64,000 bases of DNA from positions 1,054,001-1,118,000 of the forward strand of contig NZ_JAFBCJ010000001.1 in NCBI RefSeq assembly GCF_016907675.1, read 5' to 3'. Numbering within the stretch: the stretch's first letter is position 1; each line of letters starts with the position of its first letter. A program made the translations under genes and the position numbers. This stretch comes from Geodermatophilus bullaregiensis. GTDB lineage: Bacteria; Actinomycetota; Actinomycetes; Mycobacteriales; Geodermatophilaceae. Under the pieces are notes generated by a model. It was given only the letters and a program-made list of their open reading frames with translations. It did not search any database and was not told the DNA's origin. Shown piece by piece: positions 8,189-15,704 of the stretch.

Positions 8189-9208
8189 TCAGTCGCGGAG
8201 TCGCGGGTCGACGTGGACCTTGGGTCCGGCGCCGCTGCCCTCCGGGCGCCCGCCGGCGAGCACCGCACCGACCTGCGCGAGACCGACGGTGGCGGCGACC
8301 AGCGGCCGGGGGTCGACCGCACCGGTCCGGTAGGCGGCGATGGTGGGAGCCAGCCCCGGGGACGCCGAGAGGATCCCGACCGCCGTGACGTCCTCGAGCA
8401 GCAGCGTCCGGGTGTCGATCGTGCTCGGCGTGCCGGCGATGCCGATGCAGACGATGCGGCCGGCGGGCTCGACGAGGTCCAGGGCCAGCGCCGGGGACCC
8501 GGGGGCGGTCGAGGCGTCGACGACGGCGTCGAAGGGCAGGTCCGGGAGGGTGTCGCGGGTCCAGGCACCGGCGAAGCCGAGACCGCGGGCGAAGTCGAGC
8601 GAGGGCTCGGTGACGCCGAGCAGGTGCACCTCGGCGCCCACCGCGCGGAGGAACATCGCCGACAGCAGACCGATCGTCCCGGGCCCGATCACCAGCGCGC
8701 GGTCGCCGGAGGCCACCCCGGCTGCCCGTGCCGCCCGCCAGGCGTTGCCTCCGGGCTCGACGAGGGCGCCGAGCGCCGCGTCGACGGAGTCGGGCAGCTC
8801 GTGCAGCGACCACACCGGGACGGCGAGCTGCTCGGCCAGCGCACCGTGCCGGCCGCCCCGGATGCCGACCTCCTGACGCTCCTCGCACACGTGCTGTCGC
8901 CCCCGCCGGCACCGGCGGCAGACCCGGTCGCCGAGCATCGTGTCGCCCGTGACCCGACGACCGAGCCAGGCCGGGTCGACGCCGTCGCCGACCCCGGTGA
9001 CCCGGCCGCACCACTCGTGGCCCGGCCGGAGCGGGTACGAGGAGTGCCCCGTCTGCAGGTAGGACAGCTCGCCGGTGAAGAGCTCGACGTCGGTGCCGCA
9101 GACGCCGACCCGCTCGACGTCGACGACCACCTCGCCCGGGGCGGCGACCGGCGCGGGCACCTCCTCGACCGCGCAGACGCCCGGACCGGAGAGCACGACC
9201 GCACGCAT
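8189..9208 (-). CDS. zinc-dependent medium-chain alcohol/sugar dehydrogenase
   Basis: 339 residues of the MDR superfamily. The catalytic zinc site is seen in GVCGTDVELFTGE (Cys) and GHEWCGRV (His-Glu). A structural-zinc cysteine cluster lies in DRVCRRCRRGRQHVCEER, and the NAD(P) fold is marked by VIGPGTIGLL. The family oxidises polyols or aldoses. The start codon is only 21 bp from that of the divergent IlvD/Edd dehydratase, so the two share one promoter region. Together with that dehydratase and the aldolase beyond it, oxidation of a sugar to a sugar acid is the likely role. The substrate (galactose, arabinose, xylose or other) cannot be read from the sequence. Confidence 0.88.
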   Translation of the reverse strand: MRAVVLSGPGVCAVEEVPAPVAAPGEVVVDVERVGVCGTDVELFTGELSYLQTGHSSYPLRPGHEWCGRVTGVGDGVDPAWLGRRVTGDTMLGDRVCRRCRRGRQHVCEERQEVGIRGGRHGALAEQLAVPVWSLHELPDSVDAALGALVEPGGNAWRAARAAGVASGDRALVIGPGTIGLLSAMFLRAVGAEVHLLGVTEPSLDFARGLGFAGAWTRDTLPDLPFDAVVDASTAPGSPALALDLVEPAGRIVCIGIAGTPSTIDTRTLLLEDVTAVGILSASPGLAPTIAAYRTGAVDPRPLVAATVGLAQVGAVLAGGRPEGSGAGPKVHVDPRLRD

Positions 9209-9229
9209 GGACCTCGACACGGCGCCAGG

Positions 9230-10948
9230 ATGGCGGGCGTGACCCTGCGCAGCGCGGCCTGGTACTCGGGCGACGTCAAGAACGCCTACATCCACCGGGC
9301 GTGGATGCGCCGCGGCGTCCCGGACGACGCGTTCGGCCGCCCGCAGATCGCCATCGCCAACACCGCCTCGGACGTCGTGCCGTGCAACCGGCACCTCACC
9401 GAGGTCGCGGCCGCCGTCCGGGACGGGATCCTCGCTGCGGGCGGCACCCCGCTGGAGATGCCCGTGCTCGGTCTGGGCGAGACGCAGGTCCGGCCCACGG
9501 CGATGCTCTGGCGCAACCTGGCCGCGATGCAGATGGAGGAGATGTTCCGCGCCAACCCGGTCGACGGGCTGGTGCTGCTCGGCGGGTGCGACAAGACGAT
9601 CCCGTCGCTGCTCATGGCCGCCGCGTCGGTCGACCTGCCCGCCGCCGTCGTCCCGGGCGGGCCCATGCTGACCGGCACCTTCCGCGGGGTCCCGCTGGGC
9701 TGCGGCACCGACGTGTTCCGGCTCTCCGAGGAGGTCCGCGCCGGCACGCTGTCAGCGGAGGAGTTCACTCGGTCGGAGTCGGCGATGATCCGCAGCCGCG
9801 GGCACTGCAACACGATGGGCACCGCCTCGACCATGGCGCTCGTCGCCGAGGCGCTGGGCACCGTCGTGCCCGGGGTCGCCGGCACCCCCGCCGCGGACAG
9901 CCGCCTCCTGGAGGCCGCGCACGGGACCGGCCGGCTGGCGGTGGAGATGGTGGCCGCCGACCGCCGGCCCTCGACGTTCCTCACCGCGGGGTCCTTCGCC
10001 AACGCCGTCGTGGCGCTGGCCGCCATCGGCGGGTCGACGAACGCCGTCGTCCACCTGCTGGCCATCGCCGGCCGGCTGGGGATCGACCTGACGCTCGACG
10101 ACTTCGACCGCATCGGCTCGGGCGTGCCGGTGCTCGTCGACCTGCTCCCGGCGGGGCGGTTCCTCATGGAGGACCTCCACCGCGCCGGCGGCCTGCGCGC
10201 CGTGCTGGCCCAGGTCCGCGACCTGCTCGACCCGACCGCGCTCACCGTCACCGGCAGGCCGCTGGTCGACACCCTCGACGACGCCCCGATCTGGGACCCG
10301 CAGGTGATCCGGCCGCGCGCGGAGCCGCTGGTCGCGCACGGGGGCATCGCCGTCCTGCGCGGCAACCTCGCGCCGTCCGGCGCGGTGATCAAACCGGCCG
10401 CGGCCTCGCCGCACCTCATGCGGCACCGCGGCCGGGCGGTGGTCTTCGACTCCATCGAGGACCTCCACGCCCGCATCGACGACCCCGACCTCGACGTCGA
10501 CGCCGGCTCCGTGCTGGTCCTGCGCGGCTGCGGCCCGAGGGGCTACCCCGGCATGCCCGAGGTCTCGAACACGCCGCTGCCGAGGAAGCTGCTGGAGCAG
10601 GGGGTGCGCGACATGGTGCGGGTGTGCGACGGCCGGATGAGCGGCACCGCCTACGGCACCGTCGTCCTGCACGTGGCGCCGGAGGCGGCCGCCGGCGGCC
10701 CGCTGGCCCTCGTGCGCACCGGCGACGTCATCACGCTGGACGTCGCGGCCCGGCGGATCGACGTCGAGGTCCCCGACGACGAACTGGCCCGGCGCCGGCC
10801 GAGCCAGGCGACCGTGGCCGGCTTCGCCGCACCCCGGCGCGGCTGGGAGCGGCTCTACGTCGACCACGTGCTGCAGGCCGACACCGGCGCGGACCTCGAC
10901 TTCCTCGTCGGCTCGAGCGGGTCGGCGGTGAGCCGCGAGTCGCACTGA
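9230..10948 (+). CDS. IlvD/Edd-family sugar-acid dehydratase
   Basis: 572 residues. This family carries an iron-sulfur cluster and removes water from dihydroxy acids. The three cluster cysteines are visible: C52 (ASDVVPCNRH), C120 (LLGGCDKTIPS) and C193 (SRGHCNTMGTAST). The N-terminus YSGDVKNAYIHRAWMRRG resembles L-arabonate/galactonate/xylonate dehydratases more than the valine-isoleucine enzyme. ATG at 9230 is used; GTG at 9239 is an alternative. It is head-to-head with the dehydrogenase and tail-to-tail (6-bp gap) with the aldolase. The set dehydrogenase-dehydratase-aldolase is the core of a non-phosphorylative sugar route; this is inference from families and position. Confidence 0.88.
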   Translation: MAGVTLRSAAWYSGDVKNAYIHRAWMRRGVPDDAFGRPQIAIANTASDVVPCNRHLTEVAAAVRDGILAAGGTPLEMPVLGLGETQVRPTAMLWRNLAAMQMEEMFRANPVDGLVLLGGCDKTIPSLLMAAASVDLPAAVVPGGPMLTGTFRGVPLGCGTDVFRLSEEVRAGTLSAEEFTRSESAMIRSRGHCNTMGTASTMALVAEALGTVVPGVAGTPAADSRLLEAAHGTGRLAVEMVAADRRPSTFLTAGSFANAVVALAAIGGSTNAVVHLLAIAGRLGIDLTLDDFDRIGSGVPVLVDLLPAGRFLMEDLHRAGGLRAVLAQVRDLLDPTALTVTGRPLVDTLDDAPIWDPQVIRPRAEPLVAHGGIAVLRGNLAPSGAVIKPAAASPHLMRHRGRAVVFDSIEDLHARIDDPDLDVDAGSVLVLRGCGPRGYPGMPEVSNTPLPRKLLEQGVRDMVRVCDGRMSGTAYGTVVLHVAPEAAAGGPLALVRTGDVITLDVAARRIDVEVPDDELARRRPSQATVAGFAAPRRGWERLYVDHVLQADTGADLDFLVGSSGSAVSRESH

Positions 10949-10954
10949 GCGCGG

Positions 10955-11716
10955 TCAGCCGCCCACCCGGGTGACTCCCGACGTGCCGAAGCGCTCCGCG
11001 GCCGCCCGCTTGTAGCCCGCCGGGAAGTCGGTGGACGCCGTGCGGTCCAGGGCGGCCAGCCGCACCTGCGCCTCGGCGTCGCCGGCGAAGGCCGCGACCG
11101 CGTCCTCGGGCGCGAGGTTGGCCACCGCCACCAGCGCGCCGGCGGCCCCGATCGCGCCGCACAGGCCGACCAGGCTGGTCGCCCCGGTGTAGAGGTCGCC
11201 GGCGAAGACGTCGCGCTCGTGCAGCAGCCGGGCGGCGTCCCCCGAGGAGTCCTTGAGCCCGGACACGGGCAGGTCGGGCAGCAGCTCGACGGGGATCCCG
11301 GGCGCGGAGGCACCCGGGAAGTGGTACGCCAGCAGCGGCCCGGGGGCCGCCTTCGCGACCGCGTCGTAGTACGGCCGCGGGTCGGGGACCCCGGGCGGCG
11401 AGAGCACCAGGACGGCGTCCGCGCCCACGGCGAGGGCGCGCCCGGTCAGCTCCGCCGCCTGCCGGCCGGTGGGCGCGCCGGTACCGGCGAGCACGGGCAC
11501 CTCCGCCGGCACCGCCGCCCGCACCGCGCCGACGAGCGCGTCCCGCTCCTCGGCGGTCAGGGCGGCCGCCTCCCCCGTCGTCCCGGCGACGAGCACGCAC
11601 CGCACGCCGAGGCCGACCAACTGCGCCGCCAGGTCGGCGGTGGCCGGTGCGTCCAACGCCCCGTCCTCGCAGAAGAGGGTGACCAGAGCGACACCGACGC
11701 CGGTGAACAGGGGCAT
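10955..11716 (-). CDS. DapA/NanA-family 2-keto-3-deoxy sugar-acid aldolase or dehydratase
   Basis: 253 residues of the dihydrodipicolinate-synthase/N-acetylneuraminate-lyase superfamily. Seen are the AGTTGEAAALTAEER substrate-binding turn, the conserved Tyr in LLAYHFPG and the Schiff-base Lys in VSGLKDSSGD (Lys155). It is shorter than true DapA and has none of the lysine-pathway neighbours. The adjacent sugar dehydrogenase and IlvD/Edd dehydratase suggest cleavage (or dehydration) of a 2-keto-3-deoxy sugar acid. The inner ATG at 11716 is preferred because a GGGGGAGG ribosome site sits 9 nt upstream of it, whereas it abuts the ATG at 11725. Confidence 0.85.
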   Translation of the reverse strand: MPLFTGVGVALVTLFCEDGALDAPATADLAAQLVGLGVRCVLVAGTTGEAAALTAEERDALVGAVRAAVPAEVPVLAGTGAPTGRQAAELTGRALAVGADAVLVLSPPGVPDPRPYYDAVAKAAPGPLLAYHFPGASAPGIPVELLPDLPVSGLKDSSGDAARLLHERDVFAGDLYTGATSLVGLCGAIGAAGALVAVANLAPEDAVAAFAGDAEAQVRLAALDRTASTDFPAGYKRAAAERFGTSGVTRVGG

Positions 11717-11774
11717 GCCCGGCATCCTCCCCCGGCGGACGCCTGCTGGCCCGGCTCGGAGGCGGGCCGGCCAC

Positions 11775-11850
11775 GATCAGGTGCCCTGATCCCGGCGCGT
11801 CCTCCCCTCCCGGCCACGGCCGGGGAGGACGCGCTGCGGTGGGGGAGGAC
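11775..11850 (+). repeat. 76-bp intergenic repeat, family A, copy 2
   Basis: Palindrome GATCAGGTGCCCTGATC (11775-11791), arm GCGCGTCCTCCCC (11795-11807), a 14-nt loop, arm GGGGAGGACGCGC (11822-11834) and tail TGCGGTGGGGGAGGAC (11835-11850). It is 6 bp past the stop codon of the minus-strand repeat-protein gene and 58 bp before the aldolase start, so here it is not between convergent genes. The central palindrome base differs from copies 1 and 3 while the arms are identical. Confidence 0.85.
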
Positions 11851-11856
11851 GGCGGA

Positions 11857-13242
11857 TCACACCTCCGGCCGCGGCTCCCCGACCTGGGGCCGCGGGTCCC
11901 CGACCTCCGCCTGCGGGTCCCCGACCTGCGACCGCAGCTCCCCGACCTCCGCCTGCGGGTCCTCGTCCTGCGGCTGCGGGTCCTCGACCTGCGGGTGCGG
12001 GTCGCCCCCGCGGTCGCGGGCCCGCACCGCCCCGGGGACGCCCGACGCCACCCGGTGCAGGTCGTCGATCAGCTCGAGCATCGCGTGCAGGTCCGTCGGC
12101 ACGCGTCCCAGATCGGCGGTGCTGGGCAGGTGGCCGGACTCCAGGCCGCGGAGCAGTCGTGGCACCTGGTCGGCGAGGGCGGCCAGGGCGGCGGTCCGGT
12201 CCTCGGTGAGGAGTGTGGGCAGGCGGCTCAGCAGCGTGCCCAGCGCGCGCGACGCGTCGTCGGTGAGCTCGCGGTCGAGCCGGGCGAGCAGGTCCAGCGC
12301 AGCTACCGCCTGCCCGTCGCCGAGGACGTCCTCGGCGCGGTCGAGGTGCTCGTCGGACAGCAGCCGGTCGAGCCGGCCGCCGACCCGGGCCACGCGGTCG
12401 TCGTGCAGCACCGCGTCGGCGCGGTCCACGACGCGCGGGACGCGGTCGTCGGCGAGCAGGGCGTCCAGCCGGCCGAGCAGCCGACCGGTCCGCTCGTCAG
12501 CCGCCAGGTCGAGCAGCGCGCGGACACGGTGGTCGGCCGCCAGCTCGAGAGCCTGCTGCACCCGGCCGCCGGTGAGGATGCCCAGGGTCCGGTCGACCCG
12601 GTCGTCGATCACGACGTCGAGGGCCCGCCCGACCCGGTCGTCCCCGACGAGGTCGAGGAGCCGGCCGACCCGCTCGTCGGCGGCCAGGTCGAGGGCCCGC
12701 CCGACCCGGTCGTCCCCGGCCAGGTCGAGGGCCCGCTCCACGCGCTCGTCGGCCAGGTGGTCCAGCACCCGGTCGACCCGGGTCAGCAGGTCGGTCGACA
12801 GCAGGCGGTCCAGCCCGTCGGCGAGCCGGTCCAGCCGGCCCGAGGACAGCAGCCCGTCGACGGCGTCGAGGACCCGCGGGACGACGTCCGCCCGCGACCG
12901 CAGCGCGTCGACCGTGCGGGTCACCGCATCGACCCGGTCCGGAGCCAGCGCGGCGCCGAGCCGGTCGACCAGCGCGCCCACGGTCGCGATCCGCTCGGGG
13001 GTCATGGTGGCGGCGAGACGCTGCACCACGTCGGCCGCGACCTCGACGGCCTCGGGGGCCACCGCCGCCGCGCGGGCCACCGCGGGACCGGCGCCGTCGA
13101 GCAGGGAGCGGGTGCGGCGGAGGACGTCGTCGGCGAGGGGCAGCAGCGTCTCCACGCGCGGGAGCGCCGCGCCGAGGCTGCGGACGGACTCCGCGAGCGT
13201 CCAGGGCAGGTCGAGGAGGTCCGAGGGACCGGGCAGGCGCAC
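11857..13242 (-). CDS. hypothetical protein with eight tandem 12-residue repeats and a C-terminal 7-residue repeat tail
   Basis: 461 residues, very rich in Leu, Asp, Arg, Ala and Val, without signal peptide or membrane segment. Residues 160-255 are eight consecutive 12-residue units on the pattern L-D-L-A-x-D-[DE]-R-V-x-R-[AL], with no insertion between them. Looser related phrases (LLADDRVPRV, VLHDDRVARV, LLSDEHLDRA) continue to about 305. Residues 415-461 are a proline-containing 7-residue repeat (units such as PQAEVGD). The first part should form long amphipathic helices, the tail an extended stalk. I recognise no named family, though Leu/Asp/Arg-repeat proteins starting with LPGPxDLL seem to occur in related actinobacteria. 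ATG at 13242 is the only sensible start. Confidence 0.75.
   Translation of the reverse strand: MRLPGPSDLLDLPWTLAESVRSLGAALPRVETLLPLADDVLRRTRSLLDGAGPAVARAAAVAPEAVEVAADVVQRLAATMTPERIATVGALVDRLGAALAPDRVDAVTRTVDALRSRADVVPRVLDAVDGLLSSGRLDRLADGLDRLLSTDLLTRVDRVLDHLADERVERALDLAGDDRVGRALDLAADERVGRLLDLVGDDRVGRALDVVIDDRVDRTLGILTGGRVQQALELAADHRVRALLDLAADERTGRLLGRLDALLADDRVPRVVDRADAVLHDDRVARVGGRLDRLLSDEHLDRAEDVLGDGQAVAALDLLARLDRELTDDASRALGTLLSRLPTLLTEDRTAALAALADQVPRLLRGLESGHLPSTADLGRVPTDLHAMLELIDDLHRVASGVPGAVRARDRGGDPHPQVEDPQPQDEDPQAEVGELRSQVGDPQAEVGDPRPQVGEPRPEV
11860..12000 (-). repeat. 21-bp coding repeat (7-residue units) at the gene 3' end
   Basis: Encodes residues 415-461 of the repeat protein as about six and a half 7-residue units: PHPQVED, PQPQDED, PQAEVGE, LRSQVGD, PQAEVGD, PRPQVGE, PRPEV. 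The DNA copies are close enough for slippage, so the copy number may differ between strains. Confidence 0.75.
12478..12765 (-). repeat. eight tandem 36-bp coding repeats
   Basis: Encodes residues 160-255 as eight contiguous 12-residue units, from LDHLADERVERA to LDLAADERTGRL. Some neighbouring units are nearly identical at DNA level around 12620-12740 (recurring gaggtcgag/gacccggtcgtc phrases), consistent with recent duplication. Confidence 0.8.
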
Positions 13243-13328
13243 GGGCGCCCCCTACCCGTGCGCCCGCCTCCGACTCACCAGCGGCGCCGCAGCATCCCGA
13301 CCCGCGGCCCGAGCTCCCGCGCCCCGGG

Positions 13329-14174
13329 TCAGGACGTGCGGCCCCGCCGCAGGGACCAGAACGACACCGAGCTCGACACGGCCAGCAGCAGGCCCACGAC
13401 GAGGCCGAGCCACTGTCCGGCGTGGGGCTCGTGCGCCAGTCCCGCCACGCCCCAGGAGGTGCACGCGGCCGCCGCGGCGAGAGTGGCCAGGGTGAGGACG
13501 ATCCGCACCCCGTGCCCGTCGACCCTCCGGCGCCCGGGAGTGTCGATCAGGTGCGCGACGACCGCGGCCGCTGCGCCTCCGACCAGGCTGACCACCACCG
13601 GATCCGCCAGTGCCGACCACGGGACCGATGGCCAGAGGGGCTTCCCGTGGTCGCCCCGCCACGCACAGAGCAGGGACACCACGAAGACGACGGCCCCCGC
13701 GACGACGACCGCGGGGGACGGCTCGGCCCTCCTCGCGACGACCCGGAGCCAGGCGGCGACCACCGCGCGGCGACCACGGGGGAGCCGCTGCCGCAGGAGC
13801 AGGAGCGTGGTCCCTGCGGGATCGTCGAGGAACACCTGGGTGAAGGCGTACCTGGTCCCGAGGGTGCTGGTCCGGGCCGTGAACCGGACCGACCTCCCCT
13901 CCTCGATCCGTTCCAGTCGGCAGTGGACCCGGCCGAGCCTCCGGAACCTCGCGTCACAGGAGTCCCGCGGCTCCCTCCACCGGCCGGGCGGGGTCACCTG
14001 CCGGACGACGTCGTCGTGGAACCGGGGCCAGGCGTCCGGGGCCGCGGCGTCGCCGAACACCGTGTCGCGGTCCCGCGCGTCCGACTCGCCGAGACGAGCA
14101 CGGTCCTCGGCCGCACCGGAGTCGTGGCCGGTGGCCCCGCCGACGGCTGCCTGCTCATGTCCCCCCCTTCTCAC
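13329..14174 (-). CDS. hypothetical membrane protein with four predicted transmembrane segments
   Basis: About 281 residues if the GTG at 14174, 20 bp after the upstream stop codon, is the start; no clear ribosome site decides it. The N-terminal half is soluble and Arg-rich with an immunoglobulin-like or SRPBCC-like feel (RFHDDVVRQVTPPGRW, VHCRLERIEEGRSVRF). The C-terminal half has four hydrophobic segments: AVVVAGAVVFVVSLLCAW, VVVSLVGGAAAAVVAHL, IVLTLATLAAAAACTSWGVAG and WLGLVVGLLLAVSSSVSFW. I do not recognise the family. It follows the upstream membrane protein closely on the same strand, so the two are probably co-transcribed. Confidence 0.6.
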   Translation of the reverse strand: MRRGGHEQAAVGGATGHDSGAAEDRARLGESDARDRDTVFGDAAAPDAWPRFHDDVVRQVTPPGRWREPRDSCDARFRRLGRVHCRLERIEEGRSVRFTARTSTLGTRYAFTQVFLDDPAGTTLLLLRQRLPRGRRAVVAAWLRVVARRAEPSPAVVVAGAVVFVVSLLCAWRGDHGKPLWPSVPWSALADPVVVSLVGGAAAAVVAHLIDTPGRRRVDGHGVRIVLTLATLAAAAACTSWGVAGLAHEPHAGQWLGLVVGLLLAVSSSVSFWSLRRGRTS

Positions 14175-14193
14175 CGCCGTCGAGCGTGGACGG

Positions 14194-15534
14194 TCACGAC
14201 CCGCCGGTCGGGGTGTAGGTCTTGCCACCGACCGAGTCCAGGACGGTCTGCGCCTGCCGGTCCACGAGGCCGGTGACCAGCTGCTGGCTGGCGCCGAAGA
14301 CCACGGCCCAGGCGATGATCTGCGGCGTGCTGTCCAGGGCGGTCAGCCCGGGGATGAAGCCACCGCGCATCAGCAGCAGACCGAGGAAGGCGGTCAGCGC
14401 CCCTGTGGGCAGCTTGAGGACGGTGAGGGCCACCGACACCGCGAACGGCGTCGACGAGCCCCGCAGCCGCCGCAGGGAGACCGCCCCCGTCACCCCGGCG
14501 GCCACCATCCCGATGCCCTCGATCAGCGGTACGTCCCACGGACGGGCGGTCTCCTCGATGACGTCGTCGACATCCCCGTCGACCTGCGCCCGACCGGAGG
14601 TGGCCGAGCCCACGTCCGCCGCGTCCGCCGCGGCCTGGCCCGAGTCGGCTGGGGCCTGGCCCGAGTCGGTCACCCCGTCGCCGTCCCTGTCGGTGAGGAG
14701 GTTCTGTGCGGTGGGGCAGACCAGGACCGACGCCTGCTGCGGCTCGAAGCAGATGGGAACCAGCGTGGGCTCCCGCGCTCCCCAGAACCCGACGAACAGG
14801 GCGATCACGAAGAGGATGGCCGTCGCCGCCACGACGATGGTGCGGAAACTCCGGACCCGTTGCTGCTCGCGCTCCGCGGCCGAACAGGCTGCCCGGACCG
14901 CGGCGATGAGGCTCTCCCGGTCGAGCCGGGGCAGGCCCCGGTCCGACGGACCGGCCGAGCCCGCGTCCTCGTCCTCGACCTCCCCCTTGCGTGCGAGCTC
15001 CGCGTCCCGCTCCCTCCGTATGAGCTCCGCGTCCCGCTCCCTGCGGGCGAGGTCCTCCACCCGCAGCCGGCGCGGGTCGTCCACCGGCAGGTGCCGGCGG
15101 ACGTGCGCGTCCAGGTTCGGCAGCTCGCCTCGCAGGTACCACCAGGGCGCGCGGCGGAGGAGGTCGGCCTCCGCGGCGTGCAGGTTGCTGGCCGCCCTGG
15201 CCAGCCGGGCACCTTCCCGCAGCAGCGGCCAGCCACGCCTGGCGGCTCGGTGTGCCTCCTGCACGTGGTGGGCGATGTCCCTGGCGAGGCACTCGTCGGA
15301 CCTCCCGCGCTCGGCCCGCGGGCGGTCCTCGGCCGGCAGGCCGGTGATCCAGTCCGACAGGGTCTGGATCTCCGCAGCGCGGGCGAGGGCCTCCTCGCGC
15401 CAGGCCCGGCTGGTCAGCTCCGGCAGTGGGAAGGGAGGTCCGGGCGGTGTCACCGTCGCAGGGACGGCGCCTGCCGACGCCGACCGCTCGCCGCCGGCGC
15501 CTGCGCGCTGCTCGTGATCCGGTGAGGCACTCAT
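14194..15534 (-). CDS. hypothetical membrane protein with a DxDxDG calcium-binding-like loop
   Basis: 446 residues. The N-terminal 225 residues are soluble and helical, with a duplicated RRERDAEL phrase at about 164-180. One transmembrane segment (232-252, TIVVAATAILFVIALFVGFWG) leads to an acidic Ala/Asp-rich loop containing DRDGDGVTD at 282-290, the spacing of a calcium-binding EF-hand-like or thrombospondin-type loop. Three more hydrophobic segments follow near 345-430. ATG at 15534 is chosen over an ATG 24 bases upstream. Family not recognised. With its downstream neighbour it forms a two-gene membrane module of unknown role. Confidence 0.65.
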   Translation of the reverse strand: MSASPDHEQRAGAGGERSASAGAVPATVTPPGPPFPLPELTSRAWREEALARAAEIQTLSDWITGLPAEDRPRAERGRSDECLARDIAHHVQEAHRAARRGWPLLREGARLARAASNLHAAEADLLRRAPWWYLRGELPNLDAHVRRHLPVDDPRRLRVEDLARRERDAELIRRERDAELARKGEVEDEDAGSAGPSDRGLPRLDRESLIAAVRAACSAAEREQQRVRSFRTIVVAATAILFVIALFVGFWGAREPTLVPICFEPQQASVLVCPTAQNLLTDRDGDGVTDSGQAPADSGQAAADAADVGSATSGRAQVDGDVDDVIEETARPWDVPLIEGIGMVAAGVTGAVSLRRLRGSSTPFAVSVALTVLKLPTGALTAFLGLLLMRGGFIPGLTALDSTPQIIAWAVVFGASQQLVTGLVDRQAQTVLDSVGGKTYTPTGGS

Positions 15535-15675
15535 GCGACGGCCGCCTTCCGGACGCACACGACGCAGCCCCGGCGGCGGCGCACCGCGCCGGTGCAGTCG
15601 ACCACCACGGGCATCACCAGGGCGTCACCGTCCGCGCACGGTTGGCCGCGGCCTCCCTCGTGGCGGCCGCTCGGC

Positions 15676-15693
15676 CCTCCACCACGGTGGAGG
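15676..15693. terminator. short perfect hairpin after rhaB
   Basis: Perfect inverted repeat CCTCCACC-AC-GGTGGAGG, 12 bp beyond the rhaB stop codon on the minus strand. It has no T-tract, which is common for intrinsic terminators in very GC-rich actinobacteria. It is the natural end point of the rhamnose operon. The rest of the 170-bp gap shows nothing else recognisable. Confidence 0.5.
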
Positions 15694-15704
15694 ACCGTGC
15701 CGGC

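Noticed and set aside
12478..12765. Regular 36-bp repeats considered as a CRISPR array.
   Set aside because: The units are contiguous without unique spacers and encode a continuous 12-residue protein repeat.
11839..15525. A 1228-codon open frame on the plus strand across the repeat-protein and membrane-protein genes.
   Set aside because: It is antisense to three genes with better composition and start sites. It arises because high-GC DNA rarely has stops in the complementary frame, and its product has no recognisable domain.
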